From Paenibacillus sp. (lineage in GTDB: Bacteria > Bacillota > Bacilli > Paenibacillales > Paenibacillaceae): a DNA stretch of 12,237 bases. The stretch is from positions 1 through 12,237 of the forward strand of contig JAQSXN010000044.1 of NCBI GenBank assembly GCA_029256665.1, written 5' to 3'. Made by a program: the position numbers and the translations under genes. Shown one piece after another: positions 1 through 6,501 of the stretch; the stretch's first letter is position 1; the number at the start of each line of letters is the position of its first letter. The notes under the pieces are model-generated. The model was not told where the DNA came from. It worked only from the letters and a program-made list of their open reading frames with translations, and searched no databases.

Positions 1-27
1 GGACCCGCGGCTTTATGGTTTTTCTGG

Positions 28-42
28 GCAACGGAACGTTGC
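28..42. repeat. Perfect 6-bp inverted repeat at the end of yqhP
   Basis: GCAACG (28-33) and CGTTGC (37-42) flank a GAA loop and overlap the yqhP stop codon. No T-run follows on either strand, so it is not a convincing intrinsic terminator. Confidence 0.4.
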
Positions 43-371
43 TAATGGTATTTCGGCGTGTCGTCGTCGTCCTTGCCGCCTTCGATCACGCGGAACGGTA
101 TGGTTTTGGACCGGTCGCGCTTCGACTTAGGGGGCGCGGCCGCCTTGCGAGGGGCCTGGGATTGTCGAGTTCGGCCCGTATACCCGCTCTGGCTTCCTCC
201 CCGCAGGAAGGAAGGAGGGTACTTATAGAGAAGAAAGATGCCGCCCAGAATAATAATCGGAAGCAGCAGCGACATCACGTTCGACGTGCGCACGATGTCC
301 ACGATTCCGATGAGGAAAAGCAACGCCACGACGATGCCGGCGATCATCCAGCCTTTCGATCTATTACGCAT
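42..371 (-). CDS. yqhP: YqhP-like small membrane protein, function unknown
   Basis: A 109-residue protein with two closely spaced hydrophobic segments at about residues 7-27 and 32-51. They are followed by a basic, Pro/Lys/Arg-rich stretch (about 65-90) and a short acidic tail containing DDDD. That predicts a hairpin in the membrane with a charged C-terminal tail. The start is the ATG at 371-369, with an AGGAAAGG ribosome binding site about 9 bases upstream on the minus strand. It lies 35 bases downstream of yqhQ on the same strand, so the two are probably co-transcribed. The name rests on position: B. subtilis yqhP sits next to yqhQ and is also a small membrane protein. No enzymatic motif is visible and I assign no function. 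The plus-strand reading frame over the same bases has no recognisable family features. Confidence 0.75.
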   Translation of the reverse strand: MRNRSKGWMIAGIVVALLFLIGIVDIVRTSNVMSLLLPIIILGGIFLLYKYPPSFLRGGSQSGYTGRTRQSQAPRKAAAPPKSKRDRSKTIPFRVIEGGKDDDDTPKYH

Positions 372-406
372 AATACCACGCCTTTCCTAACAAGGGATAC
401 AGAGCA

Positions 407-1396
407 TTAGATCGCTTTCGGCGGATGTGCCGTAAGCGCCGCGCCTGCCGCAGCCTCGCGGTCAAGCTCCAGCATGCGGTTGAAGGAAGCGATGGAAACC
501 TTGACCTGTTCGTCGTTAGGCTCCTTCGTCGTCAACAGTTGCAGCCACAATCCGGGATAACCCAGCAGGCGAAGAACGGGAATATCCCGCATGGCGTTCG
601 TGATCCGAAGCACCTCGTATGAGAGGCCCAATACGACGGGCAGCAGGAGGATGCGAATGTAGATGCGTTCCCAAATCGTCTCCCACTCGAAAATGGGAAG
701 CGAATAGACAACAACGCCCACGATAACGGTGAAGACGATAAAGCTGGAGCCGCAACGGTAATGGAGGCGGCTGTACTTCTGCACGTTCTCGACCGTCAGC
801 TTCTCGCCGGCTTCGTATGCGCTGATCACCTTGTGCTCCGCTCCGTGATACTGGAACAGACGCTTAATAATCGGCGTCAGTGAAATGAAGTACAAATAAA
901 CGAGCAGCAAAATAATTTTGATAAGGCCTTCTAATAGATTATGACCGACCTGGTTCTCGAATAACTGTTTGAACAACGCTTCTTCGATCGCGGCAGGAAC
1001 GGCCGTGAAAATCAGCTTGCCGAAAATAAACGAAAGCACGCCGGCTACGGCGACGCTGACGATCATGCCGAGGCTGAACCCTTTTTTCTCCGGTTCGGCT
1101 TTCTTAGCGGTTTCCGCCGCGCCTTCTTCGGCGGTCTCGTCCTCCGCATAAGCTTCCATGGAGAAGTTTAAATGCTGGGAGCCTTTGGCGCTGGATTCGA
1201 CGATGCCGACGACGCCGCGCAGGATTGGAATCTTTTTGAGGGATGCGGTCCATCGCTGGGACGTTCTCGGAACCTCGTAAAATTCGATTTCGTCGTTCTT
1301 GCGTCTGACCGCGGTTACGTTGACGTGTTTGCCCGCGAACATCACGCCTTCGATGACGGCTTGTCCGCCGTAAATACTTTTCGATTGCTCAGGCAA
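407..1396 (-). CDS. yqhQ: YqhQ / DUF1385 family membrane protein
   Basis: A 329-residue protein of the DUF1385 (YqhQ, COG3872) family, whose biochemical role is not established. The family signatures are visible: GGQAVIEGVM close to the N terminus, and in the middle YHGAEHKVISAYE followed by HYRCGSSF. These His, Glu and Cys residues look like a buried conserved site. Several hydrophobic segments lie in the central and C-terminal parts, separated by a charged linker rich in Glu and Lys at about residues 80-105. The start is a TTG at 1396-1394: no ATG or GTG lies upstream in frame at a usable distance, a GGTGA-type ribosome binding site lies about 8 bases upstream, and this start places the GGQAV motif where the family has it. 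It is divergent from yqhR and heads the yqhQ-yqhP pair. Confidence 0.93.
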   Translation of the reverse strand: MPEQSKSIYGGQAVIEGVMFAGKHVNVTAVRRKNDEIEFYEVPRTSQRWTASLKKIPILRGVVGIVESSAKGSQHLNFSMEAYAEDETAEEGAAETAKKAEPEKKGFSLGMIVSVAVAGVLSFIFGKLIFTAVPAAIEEALFKQLFENQVGHNLLEGLIKIILLLVYLYFISLTPIIKRLFQYHGAEHKVISAYEAGEKLTVENVQKYSRLHYRCGSSFIVFTVIVGVVVYSLPIFEWETIWERIYIRILLLPVVLGLSYEVLRITNAMRDIPVLRLLGYPGLWLQLLTTKEPNDEQVKVSIASFNRMLELDREAAAGAALTAHPPKAI

Positions 1397-1437
1397 AGGG
1401 TTGTCACCATCCTTGAATATTGACTGCAGTTTCTTCT

Positions 1438-1443
1438 ATTGTA
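1438..1443 (-). promoter_or_regulatory. Possible -10 element for yqhQ
   Basis: On the minus strand TACAAT (1443-1438) lies about 42 bases upstream of the yqhQ TTG start. The best -35 at 17 bases spacing is GTGCAA, a poor match (3 of 6), so this is tentative. Confidence 0.25.
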
Positions 1444-1462
1444 CTTGATCTATTCGCGGATT

Positions 1463-1485
1463 GCACGCGCGGAGGCGTGCCTCAT
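1463..1485. repeat. Overlapping inverted repeats in the yqhQ/yqhR divergent region
   Basis: GCACGC (1463-1468) pairs with GCGTGC (1475-1480) across a 6-base loop. The overlapping GAGGC and GCCTC (within 1472-1484) form a competing short hairpin. The element lies in the 195-base intergenic region between the divergent yqhQ and yqhR starts, next to the putative yqhQ -35 position. It could be an operator, or simply GC-rich sequence. Confidence 0.35.
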
Positions 1486-1591
1486 GCTGCCAACGCTTCC
1501 TGATCGCGGTTACGGATCGGCGGAATGATCCATACTATGGACAGCGGTTTTCTAACGCGACGAAGAGGCGACGAGACAAGGAGAGATCAGC

Positions 1592-2152
1592 ATGACGAAC
1601 AACCATAACAATGTCGCCGGAAACACACAGCATAACCATTCCAACGACAAACGGCGGCAGCGGTCGAACCGAAACACCTATCACGATCATCATACCAACA
1701 GATGGCTGTACTCGGCGCAAATTGGCTTGTTCGCCGGACTCATCTGGGGCTTCATCCGCTGGATGTTATATAATATGAAGTTTACGACCGAGATTCCCGC
1801 TTTTTTGATGGAACCGTTTTTCAAGCACGACTTTCTGGTCAGCTACTGGGGCGTCTTAATCGGAATCGCCGGTTTTACGATATTTTCCGTCATTGCGGCC
1901 CTATTGTACGTGCTGCTGCTAGGAAAGCTGAGAGGACCTTGGCCGGGCGTCTTCTACGGGCTTATCTGGTGGGCGCTCATGTTCCTGGCAATCGGTCCTT
2001 TGCTCGGCTTGACGGGCAAAGTGAACGCCGCGGGCTGGAATACGTTTTTTTCGGAGCTTTGTATTTTCACGCTGTGGGGCGTGTTTATCGGCTATTCCAT
2101 CGCCTTCGAATTCACGGACGAAGCGTCGCGGGAGCCGACGGCGGCGAAGTGA
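1592..2152 (+). CDS. yqhR: YqhR-type four-helix membrane protein
   Basis: A 186-residue protein with a hydrophilic N-terminal tail of about 37 residues, unusually rich in Asn (10) and His (6). About four hydrophobic helices follow, at roughly residues 41-60, 82-107, 113-135 and 147-168, then a short charged C terminus. The start at ATG 1592 is supported by an AAGGAGAG ribosome binding site a few bases upstream. The assignment to YqhR comes from its size, topology and place between yqhQ (divergent) and aroQ, as in B. subtilis. No catalytic motif can be seen. It is first in the plus-strand series yqhR-aroQ-yqhT-efp. Function is unknown. Confidence 0.8.
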   Translation: MTNNHNNVAGNTQHNHSNDKRRQRSNRNTYHDHHTNRWLYSAQIGLFAGLIWGFIRWMLYNMKFTTEIPAFLMEPFFKHDFLVSYWGVLIGIAGFTIFSVIAALLYVLLLGKLRGPWPGVFYGLIWWALMFLAIGPLLGLTGKVNAAGWNTFFSELCIFTLWGVFIGYSIAFEFTDEASREPTAAK

Positions 2153-2163
2153 TGAGGATGCGC

Positions 2164-2193
2164 TTCTCAAGCGGCGGGCATTTGTGGTAAAAT
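2164..2193 (+). promoter_or_regulatory. Possible sigma-A promoter for aroQ
   Basis: An extended -10 (TGG then TAAAAT, 2188-2193) lies 18 bases after TTCTCA (2164-2169, 4 of 6 matches to TTGACA). Transcription would begin near 2200, leaving about 46 bases before the aroQ start at 2246. The -10 overlaps an upstream in-frame ATG at 2192, which argues against that ATG being the aroQ start. Confidence 0.4.
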
Positions 2194-2245
2194 GTCTAGT
2201 GATTCATGGCGCTGGCTTGATGCTAGCTGCGTGGGAGGTGCAAAC

Positions 2246-2692
2246 ATGCACAAAGTCGCGATATTGAACGGACCGAACTTGAATATGCTCGGCATCCGAG
2301 AGCCTGGCGTCTACGGGAAAGAATCGCTTGCGATCATCGAAGGAATGCTGGCGGACAAGGCGGCGCAGCTTGGCGTCTCCGTGTCGTGTTACCAGACCAA
2401 CCATGAGGGAGCCATGATCGACCGCATTCACGCCGCTTACGGGCAGGAGGACGGGATCATCATCAATCCCGGAGCCTGGACGCATTACAGCTACGCGCTG
2501 CGGGACGCGTTAAGCGCGGTATCGCTGCCGATCGTAGAGGTGCATCTGTCCAATATTCACAAGAGGGAGTCGTTCCGGCACGTATCCGTAGTCGCGCCGG
2601 TCGCGGTTGGCCAAATAGCGGGATTCGGGGCAATTGGCTATACGCTAGCGCTCGAAGCGCTTGTGTCGCAATTGAACCGCGAACGCGTTTAA
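2246..2692 (+). CDS. aroQ: Type II 3-dehydroquinate dehydratase
   Basis: This cytoplasmic enzyme removes water from 3-dehydroquinate to give 3-dehydroshikimate, the third step of the shikimate pathway; type II enzymes form dodecamers. With the start used here it has 148 residues, the usual family length. The active-site features are visible: LNGPNLNMLG at residues 7-16, Arg18 and the base Tyr23 in the flexible lid (REPGVYG), QTNHEG at about 45-50, INPGAWTHYSYALRDA at about 72-87, and VHLSNIHKRESFRH near 100-113. The ATG at 2246 was chosen over an in-frame ATG at 2192 because GGGAGG lies 8 bases upstream and because the added 18 residues are not part of the family. It precedes the peptidase gene by 20 bases and is the equivalent of B. 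subtilis yqhS. Confidence 0.97.
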   Translation: MHKVAILNGPNLNMLGIREPGVYGKESLAIIEGMLADKAAQLGVSVSCYQTNHEGAMIDRIHAAYGQEDGIIINPGAWTHYSYALRDALSAVSLPIVEVHLSNIHKRESFRHVSVVAPVAVGQIAGFGAIGYTLALEALVSQLNRERV

Positions 2693-2712
2693 GCGCAAAA
2701 GGAGAGACAGCA

Positions 2713-3786
2713 ATGACGATGGAGAGATTGAACCGGCTTCGCAAACAGCTCGAAGAGCTTGGGCACGAAGCGATACTGATTGGAAGCTCGCATAACCGAA
2801 GGTACATAAGCGGATTTACCGGCAGCTCGGGATACGTGTTGGTCACCCATGACAAAGCCGTGCTCCTGACGGATTTCCGTTATCGCGTGCAAGCCAAGGA
2901 GCAGGCTCAGGGACTCGACATTATCGAGCATGGAACAAGCCCGCTCGACGAAGTAAGAGAGCTGCTCGGAGGCTGGGGTATCAACAAGCTTGCGTTCGAG
3001 CAGGACCATGTTACGTTCGCGGAGCATGCCCGCTGGAGCTCGGCGCTTAAGGACGTTGCTTTGGTTCCTGCCGCCGGTCTGGTAGAGAAACTGAGAATGA
3101 TCAAGGACGAAGCGGAGCTCGCCATCATGCAAGAAGCCGCCGATCTTGCGGATCGCACCTTCGGCTACATTACCGGATTGATCAAGACCGGCATGAGAGA
3201 GCGCGACGTCGCGCTCGAGATGGAAGTCTTTATGCGCACGGGCGGAGCGACAAGCTCGTCCTTCGACACGATCGTCGCATCCGGCGAACGTTCGGCATTG
3301 CCGCATGGCGTGGCTAGCGACAGAGTCATAGGCACGAACGAATTTATCAAGCTCGACTTCGGCGCTTATTACAACGGCTATTGCTCCGACTTGACCCGCA
3401 CGGTCGTAATCGGACAACCGACGGACAAGCACCGCGAGATTTACGACATTGTCCTGGAAGCGCAGCTTCACGCGCTGGCGAACATTCGACCGGGCATGTC
3501 GGGACTGGAAGCGGACGCGCTCGCGCGCGACGTGATCGCGAAGCATGGCTACGGCGATATGTTCGGACATGGCACCGGCCATGGTCTGGGCATGGAAATT
3601 CACGAAGCGCCGCGATTGTCGAAGCTCAGCGACACGATTTTAACCCCCGGCATGACCGTAACGGTGGAACCCGGCATATACTTACCCGGCTTCGGCGGCG
3701 TAAGAATCGAGGACGATATCGTGATCACGGAATCCGGCATTAAAATATTAACCTCATCCCCGAAAGAGCTCATCTGTCTGGGATAG
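2713..3786 (+). CDS. yqhT: M24B Xaa-Pro peptidase (aminopeptidase P family)
   Basis: A 357-residue cytoplasmic metallopeptidase expected to release an N-terminal residue preceding proline, or to split Xaa-Pro dipeptides. An N-terminal creatinase-like domain (residues 1 to about 130) precedes a pita-bread catalytic domain. The five dinuclear-metal ligands are all present: Asp215 (KLDFG), Asp226 (CSDLTR), His290 (GHGTGHGLG), Glu319 (VEPGIY) and Glu333 (GVRIEDD). The start ATG is preceded by AAAGGAGAG at a good distance. The length matches B. subtilis YqhT (PapA). It sits between aroQ and efp with gaps of 20 and 27 bases, so the three are probably one transcript. The link between a proline-specific peptidase and EF-P (which relieves polyproline stalling) is conserved in Bacilli. 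Whether the true substrate is a dipeptide or a longer peptide cannot be told from sequence. Confidence 0.95.
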   Translation: MTMERLNRLRKQLEELGHEAILIGSSHNRRYISGFTGSSGYVLVTHDKAVLLTDFRYRVQAKEQAQGLDIIEHGTSPLDEVRELLGGWGINKLAFEQDHVTFAEHARWSSALKDVALVPAAGLVEKLRMIKDEAELAIMQEAADLADRTFGYITGLIKTGMRERDVALEMEVFMRTGGATSSSFDTIVASGERSALPHGVASDRVIGTNEFIKLDFGAYYNGYCSDLTRTVVIGQPTDKHREIYDIVLEAQLHALANIRPGMSGLEADALARDVIAKHGYGDMFGHGTGHGLGMEIHEAPRLSKLSDTILTPGMTVTVEPGIYLPGFGGVRIEDDIVITESGIKILTSSPKELICLG

Positions 3787-3813
3787 GGACTATCATTCAG
3801 GAGGGAATCAGCA

Positions 3814-4371
3814 ATGATTTCAGTAAACGATTTTAAGACGGGACTTACGGTCCAAGTAGACAACGACATCTTCACGGTACTTGATTTCCAGCACGTTAAA
3901 CCGGGCAAAGGCGCTGCCTTCGTTCGTTCCAAGCTCAAAAATCTTCGCAACGGCAACGTCGTGGAGAAGACGTTCCGCGCGGGCGAGACGATCGGACGCG
4001 CGATCATCGAGAACCGCGCCGTTCAATATTTGTACAACTCCGGCTCCGAGTACACGTTCATGGACAACGAGACGTACGACCAGTTCAACCTCGAGAAGGA
4101 TCAACTGGAGTGGGAGCTCAACTTCCTTAAGGAAAACATGAACGTCAACATCTCCAGCTACCAAGGGGAGATTCTGGGCATCCAAATGCCGAACAGCGTC
4201 GAGCTGACGGTAACGGAAACGGAGCCGGGCGTAAAGGGCAACACGGCGCAAGGCGCAACGAAATCCGCGAAGGTCGAAACCGGTCTGAACGTTCAAGTGC
4301 CGCTCTTCATTAACGAAGGCGACGTGCTCCTGATCGATACGCGCGAAGGCAAATACATTTCCCGCGCATAG
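3814..4371 (+). CDS. efp: Translation elongation factor P
   Basis: EF-P binds between the P and E sites of stalled ribosomes and promotes peptide-bond formation at consecutive prolines. The 185-residue length is standard. The N-terminal KOW-like domain carries the KPGKGAAF loop with Lys32 at its tip, the residue that is post-translationally modified in many bacteria (5-aminopentanol in B. subtilis). Two OB-fold domains follow, ending in the usual [18 protein letters not shown] region. A Lys rather than Arg at the tip means a Lys-modifying route, not EarP rhamnosylation. AGGAGGG upstream of the ATG is a strong ribosome binding site. It is the last gene of the aroQ-yqhT-efp unit and is followed by a strong intrinsic terminator. 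Confidence 0.98.
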   Translation: MISVNDFKTGLTVQVDNDIFTVLDFQHVKPGKGAAFVRSKLKNLRNGNVVEKTFRAGETIGRAIIENRAVQYLYNSGSEYTFMDNETYDQFNLEKDQLEWELNFLKENMNVNISSYQGEILGIQMPNSVELTVTETEPGVKGNTAQGATKSAKVETGLNVQVPLFINEGDVLLIDTREGKYISRA

Positions 4372-4385
4372 TCACCGCCATTCAG

Positions 4386-4416
4386 CATCCGTCCGGTATA
4401 CCGGGCGGATGTTTTT
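4386..4416 (+). terminator. Intrinsic terminator after efp
   Basis: CATCCGTCCGG (4386-4396) pairs with CCGGGCGGATG (4401-4411) with a single G-T pair and a TATA loop, followed by TTTTT. It ends the aroQ-yqhT-efp transcript 14 bases after the efp stop. Confidence 0.93.
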
Positions 4417-4475
4417 CGTTGATTTATACTTTGCGAAAGTCGGAAGTCCGGCATAATTTGATGGGGAAAAGGATG

Positions 4476-4503
4476 TTCACGGGCAAGCAGGCTGTGCTAT
4501 AAT
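4476..4503 (+). promoter_or_regulatory. Sigma-A promoter for aspartokinase
   Basis: A perfect TATAAT (4498-4503) lies 16 bases after TTCACG (4476-4481, 4 of 6). Transcription would start near 4510. The -10 directly abuts an in-frame ATG at 4504, which would therefore not be in the message; the leader to the TTG start at 4546 is only about 36 bases. Confidence 0.6.
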
Positions 4504-4545
4504 ATGAACTTGTATGTATATGTCAAGGTTGGGAGTGAGTCAGCT

Positions 4546-5799
4546 TTGTCTTTGATCGTGATGAAGTTTGGAGGCAGTTCCGTAGGGACGCCCGAGAGAA
4601 TGCAGCGCGTTGCGAAGCGTATTATGGAGAGACAACAAGAAGGCAACGACATCGTCGTGGTCGTGTCCGCCATGGGCGATACGACGGACGATCTGATTGA
4701 ACAATCGCAGGGCCTAAACCTGAATCCCCCCGCGCGCGAGATGGATATGCTGCTCTCGGTAGGCGAGCAGATTTCGATCGCTTTATTGTCCATGACCGTT
4801 CATCGTTTAGGCGGCAAGGCCGTTTCGTTCACGGGCTGGCAAGCCGGCATGCGGACGGATGCGGTACACGGCAAAGCCAAAATTATCGATATAGATGGAA
4901 GCCGAGTATTGGCGGCGCTGAAAGACGGGAATATCGCGATCGTTGCGGGATTCCAGGGCGCGAGCGAAAGCGGCGAGATTACGACGCTCGGCCGCGGCGG
5001 GTCCGATACGACGGCCGTAGCGCTAGCTGCGGCGCTTAAAGCGGATTGCTGCGAGATTTATACCGACGTGGACGGCGTCTACTCGACGGACCCGCGCGTC
5101 GTCAAGAACGCTCGCAAGCTGGACGAGATTTCATACGACGAAATGCTCGAGCTTGCTCATCTTGGCGCGGCCGTTCTGCATCCGCGCGCTGTGGAATACG
5201 CGAAACACTACAATGTGCGCCTGGTCGTTCGGTCCAGCTTTACGCACAATGAAGGGACAACCGTGAAGGAGGAAGCAATCATGGAGCAAGGCGTAGTCGT
5301 TCGGGGAATCGCGTTCGACAAAAACGTGGCAAGAATCAGCATTCTGGGCGTCGAGGATGTTCCTGGCGTGCTCGCGAACGTGTTCGGCGCGCTTGCGGCA
5401 GAAGGGATCGATGTGGACATTATCGTCCAAAGCGGAGTCGCGGACGGCAAGGCGGACTTCTCGTTCACCGTATCCGGCAGCGATCTCGAGAAGGCGCTTG
5501 GCGTCATCGAGAGCAATCGCGCCGTCGTTCCGTTCCGCGAGACGACCTCGGAGAGCAGCCTCGTGAAAGTGTCCATCGTCGGTGCCGGCATGGTCAGCAA
5601 CCCGGGCGTGGCGGCGACGATGTTTAAGGCGATCTCTTCCATTGGCGTCAGCATCAAGATGGTGAGCACGTCCGAGATCAAAGTATCGTGCGTCATCTCC
5701 GCCGAGCCGCTTTCCGAAGTCGTGCGCGCGCTTCATACCGCATACGGCCTCGACACGGCGGAGCAAGCGTTCGTGGGCGGTCCGTCCGAGCGCCGATAA
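4546..5799 (+). CDS. lysC: Aspartokinase, LysC type (alpha subunit)
   Basis: It phosphorylates aspartate to 4-phospho-aspartate, the first step toward lysine, diaminopimelate, dipicolinate, threonine and methionine. The 417-residue protein has an amino-acid kinase domain with KFGGSSVG (residues 7-14), GRGGSDT (149-155) and TDVDGVYSTDPR (173-184). Two ACT domains follow (about 260-335 and 345-410), the usual lysine feedback sites. There is no homoserine dehydrogenase part. I chose the TTG at 4546: GGGAGTGAG lies about 6 bases upstream, the resulting MSLIVMKFGG matches the family start, and the ATG at 4504 abuts the promoter -10. Length and internal start position match B. subtilis LysC (aspartokinase II). 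It stands alone, with terminators on both sides, and has no room for the lysine riboswitch that controls B. subtilis lysC. Confidence 0.95.
   Translation: MSLIVMKFGGSSVGTPERMQRVAKRIMERQQEGNDIVVVVSAMGDTTDDLIEQSQGLNLNPPAREMDMLLSVGEQISIALLSMTVHRLGGKAVSFTGWQAGMRTDAVHGKAKIIDIDGSRVLAALKDGNIAIVAGFQGASESGEITTLGRGGSDTTAVALAAALKADCCEIYTDVDGVYSTDPRVVKNARKLDEISYDEMLELAHLGAAVLHPRAVEYAKHYNVRLVVRSSFTHNEGTTVKEEAIMEQGVVVRGIAFDKNVARISILGVEDVPGVLANVFGALAAEGIDVDIIVQSGVADGKADFSFTVSGSDLEKALGVIESNRAVVPFRETTSESSLVKVSIVGAGMVSNPGVAATMFKAISSIGVSIKMVSTSEIKVSCVISAEPLSEVVRALHTAYGLDTAEQAFVGGPSERR
5266..5799 (+). other. lysC: Internal translation start for aspartokinase beta subunit
   Basis: Inside the aspartokinase gene a perfect AAGGAGG (5266-5272) precedes an in-frame ATG at 5281 by 8 bases. 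Translation from it gives a 172-residue protein made of the two ACT domains only, starting MEQGVVVRGIAFD. The codon is Met246 of the full protein. B. subtilis aspartokinase II is an alpha2-beta2 enzyme whose 163-residue beta subunit is made from an internal start in the same gene, also at residue 246 (408 minus 163 residues). The ribosome binding site and position are seen here; production of beta in this organism is inferred. Confidence 0.85.
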
Positions 5800-5825
5800 G
5801 TAACAACCATAACGGCAGCCATAAT

Positions 5826-5868
5826 AAGGCGTCCGCGAAGCTCTTAGGAGCTTGGCGGACGCCTTTTG
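5826..5868. terminator. Bidirectional terminator between lysC and DUF441 gene
   Basis: AAGGCGTCCGC (5826-5836) pairs perfectly with GCGGACGCCTT (5855-5865). After one G-G mismatch, AAGCTC pairs with GAGCTT around a TTAG loop. TTTT and then a further TTTT follow on the plus strand. On the minus strand the run is weaker (TTATTAT). It lies between the convergent lysC and DUF441 genes. Confidence 0.92.
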
Positions 5869-5898
5869 GCTTTTGCCGCGCCGCTCATGGAGCCGCCG

Positions 5899-5926
5899 CG
5901 CTTACGAGCCGCCGCTTACGAGCCGA
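5899..5926. repeat. 14-bp tandem duplication at the 3' end of the DUF441 gene
   Basis: CGCTTACGAGCCGC (5899-5912) is followed at once by CGCTTACGAGCCGA (5913-5926), 13 of 14 identical. Because 14 is not a multiple of 3, the second copy met by the ribosome is read in another frame and provides the stop codon. Confidence 0.85.
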
Positions 5927-6363
5927 AACAGCTTGTACAGAATCGCCGTTATGCCAGCCGCCATAAGCGGACCTACCGGGATGCCGCGCAGCACGACAAT
6001 GCCGGCGATGGAGCCGAGTACGAGTCCGACGATGATTTGGGGATCAATGCGAAGCAGGTCTAATCCTTTGCTGTTAATGTATGTAGCGGCCGCGCCGCCA
6101 ATCAGGGCAAGGATGCCTTGCCAAGAAGTCAAGACCGCCGTGAAATCCTTCATGCCGATTCTGCCGGAAGCGAACGGGACAAGCACGCTAAGGGTTAGAA
6201 AGAGCAGGCCGAGCTCCAGTCCGCGTCGTTCGATGCCTGGCAGATAGCGTTCCAGATGAACGAGTTTGACCGCAAGCAAAATACAAGCGGCGGTCGCGAT
6301 GATGGACGAACGGCCGAGCACTCCGACGATTATCAAACCTAGCAACACGATTTGTCCTGCCAT
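5902..6363 (-). CDS. DUF441 family membrane protein (YtwI-like)
   Basis: A 153-residue integral membrane protein of the DUF441/UPF0756 family (B. subtilis YtwI), function unknown. It is mostly hydrophobic, with about four to five segments: residues 4-32, 48-66, 78-96, 109-128 and 130-147. The family pattern is seen in RSSIIATAA near the N terminus, [24 protein letters not shown] in the middle, and [19 protein letters not shown] near the end. The start ATG (6363-6361) has AGGATGGGAGT about 8 bases upstream. It lies 138 bases downstream of comB on the same strand, with its own -10-like element and a hairpin in the gap, so it may be transcribed separately. The extreme C terminus (SGGS) comes from a 14-bp tandem duplication. 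Confidence 0.92.
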   Translation of the reverse strand: MAGQIVLLGLIIVGVLGRSSIIATAACILLAVKLVHLERYLPGIERRGLELGLLFLTLSVLVPFASGRIGMKDFTAVLTSWQGILALIGGAAATYINSKGLDLLRIDPQIIVGLVLGSIAGIVVLRGIPVGPLMAAGITAILYKLFRLVSGGS

Positions 6364-6401
6364 TGCGATTTACTCCCATCCTCGCCAAAAATAAGGTATA
6401 A

Positions 6402-6429
6402 GCCGCGACCGCGGCCTAGTCCCATTATA
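6402..6429 (-). promoter_or_regulatory. -10 element and leader hairpin of the DUF441 gene
   Basis: On the minus strand a perfect TATAAT (6429-6424) lies upstream of the DUF441 gene, but without a good -35 at 16-18 bases. Just downstream, GCCGCG and CGCGGC (6415-6410 and 6407-6402) form a 6-bp stem with a 2-base loop. If the promoter is real, this hairpin would sit at the very 5' end of the message. Confidence 0.35.
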
Positions 6430-6501
6430 TGGACAAGCGGATGTCGATATGTCTATCTGGCCAATGGAACATCGATTTGAATGAGGGCTGTATACGGCAA
6501 G

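Noticed and set aside
28-42. Inverted repeat after yqhP as a terminator
   Set aside because: The stem is only 6 bp and no T-run follows on either strand.
1531-1538. CATACTAT resembling a sigma-E -10 upstream of yqhR
   Set aside because: No matching -35 is present at the required distance.
2192-2245. ATG at 2192 as the aroQ start
   Set aside because: It overlaps the likely -10 element, lacks a ribosome binding site, and adds 18 residues foreign to the family.
2689-3603. Minus-strand open frame of 304 codons opposite the M24 peptidase
   Set aside because: No family resemblance, and the plus-strand gene has all five metal ligands, so this is a shadow frame.
4504-4545. ATG at 4504 as the aspartokinase start
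   Set aside because: It directly follows the TATAAT and would not be included in the transcript; the TTG at 4546 has a ribosome binding site and gives the family-typical N terminus.
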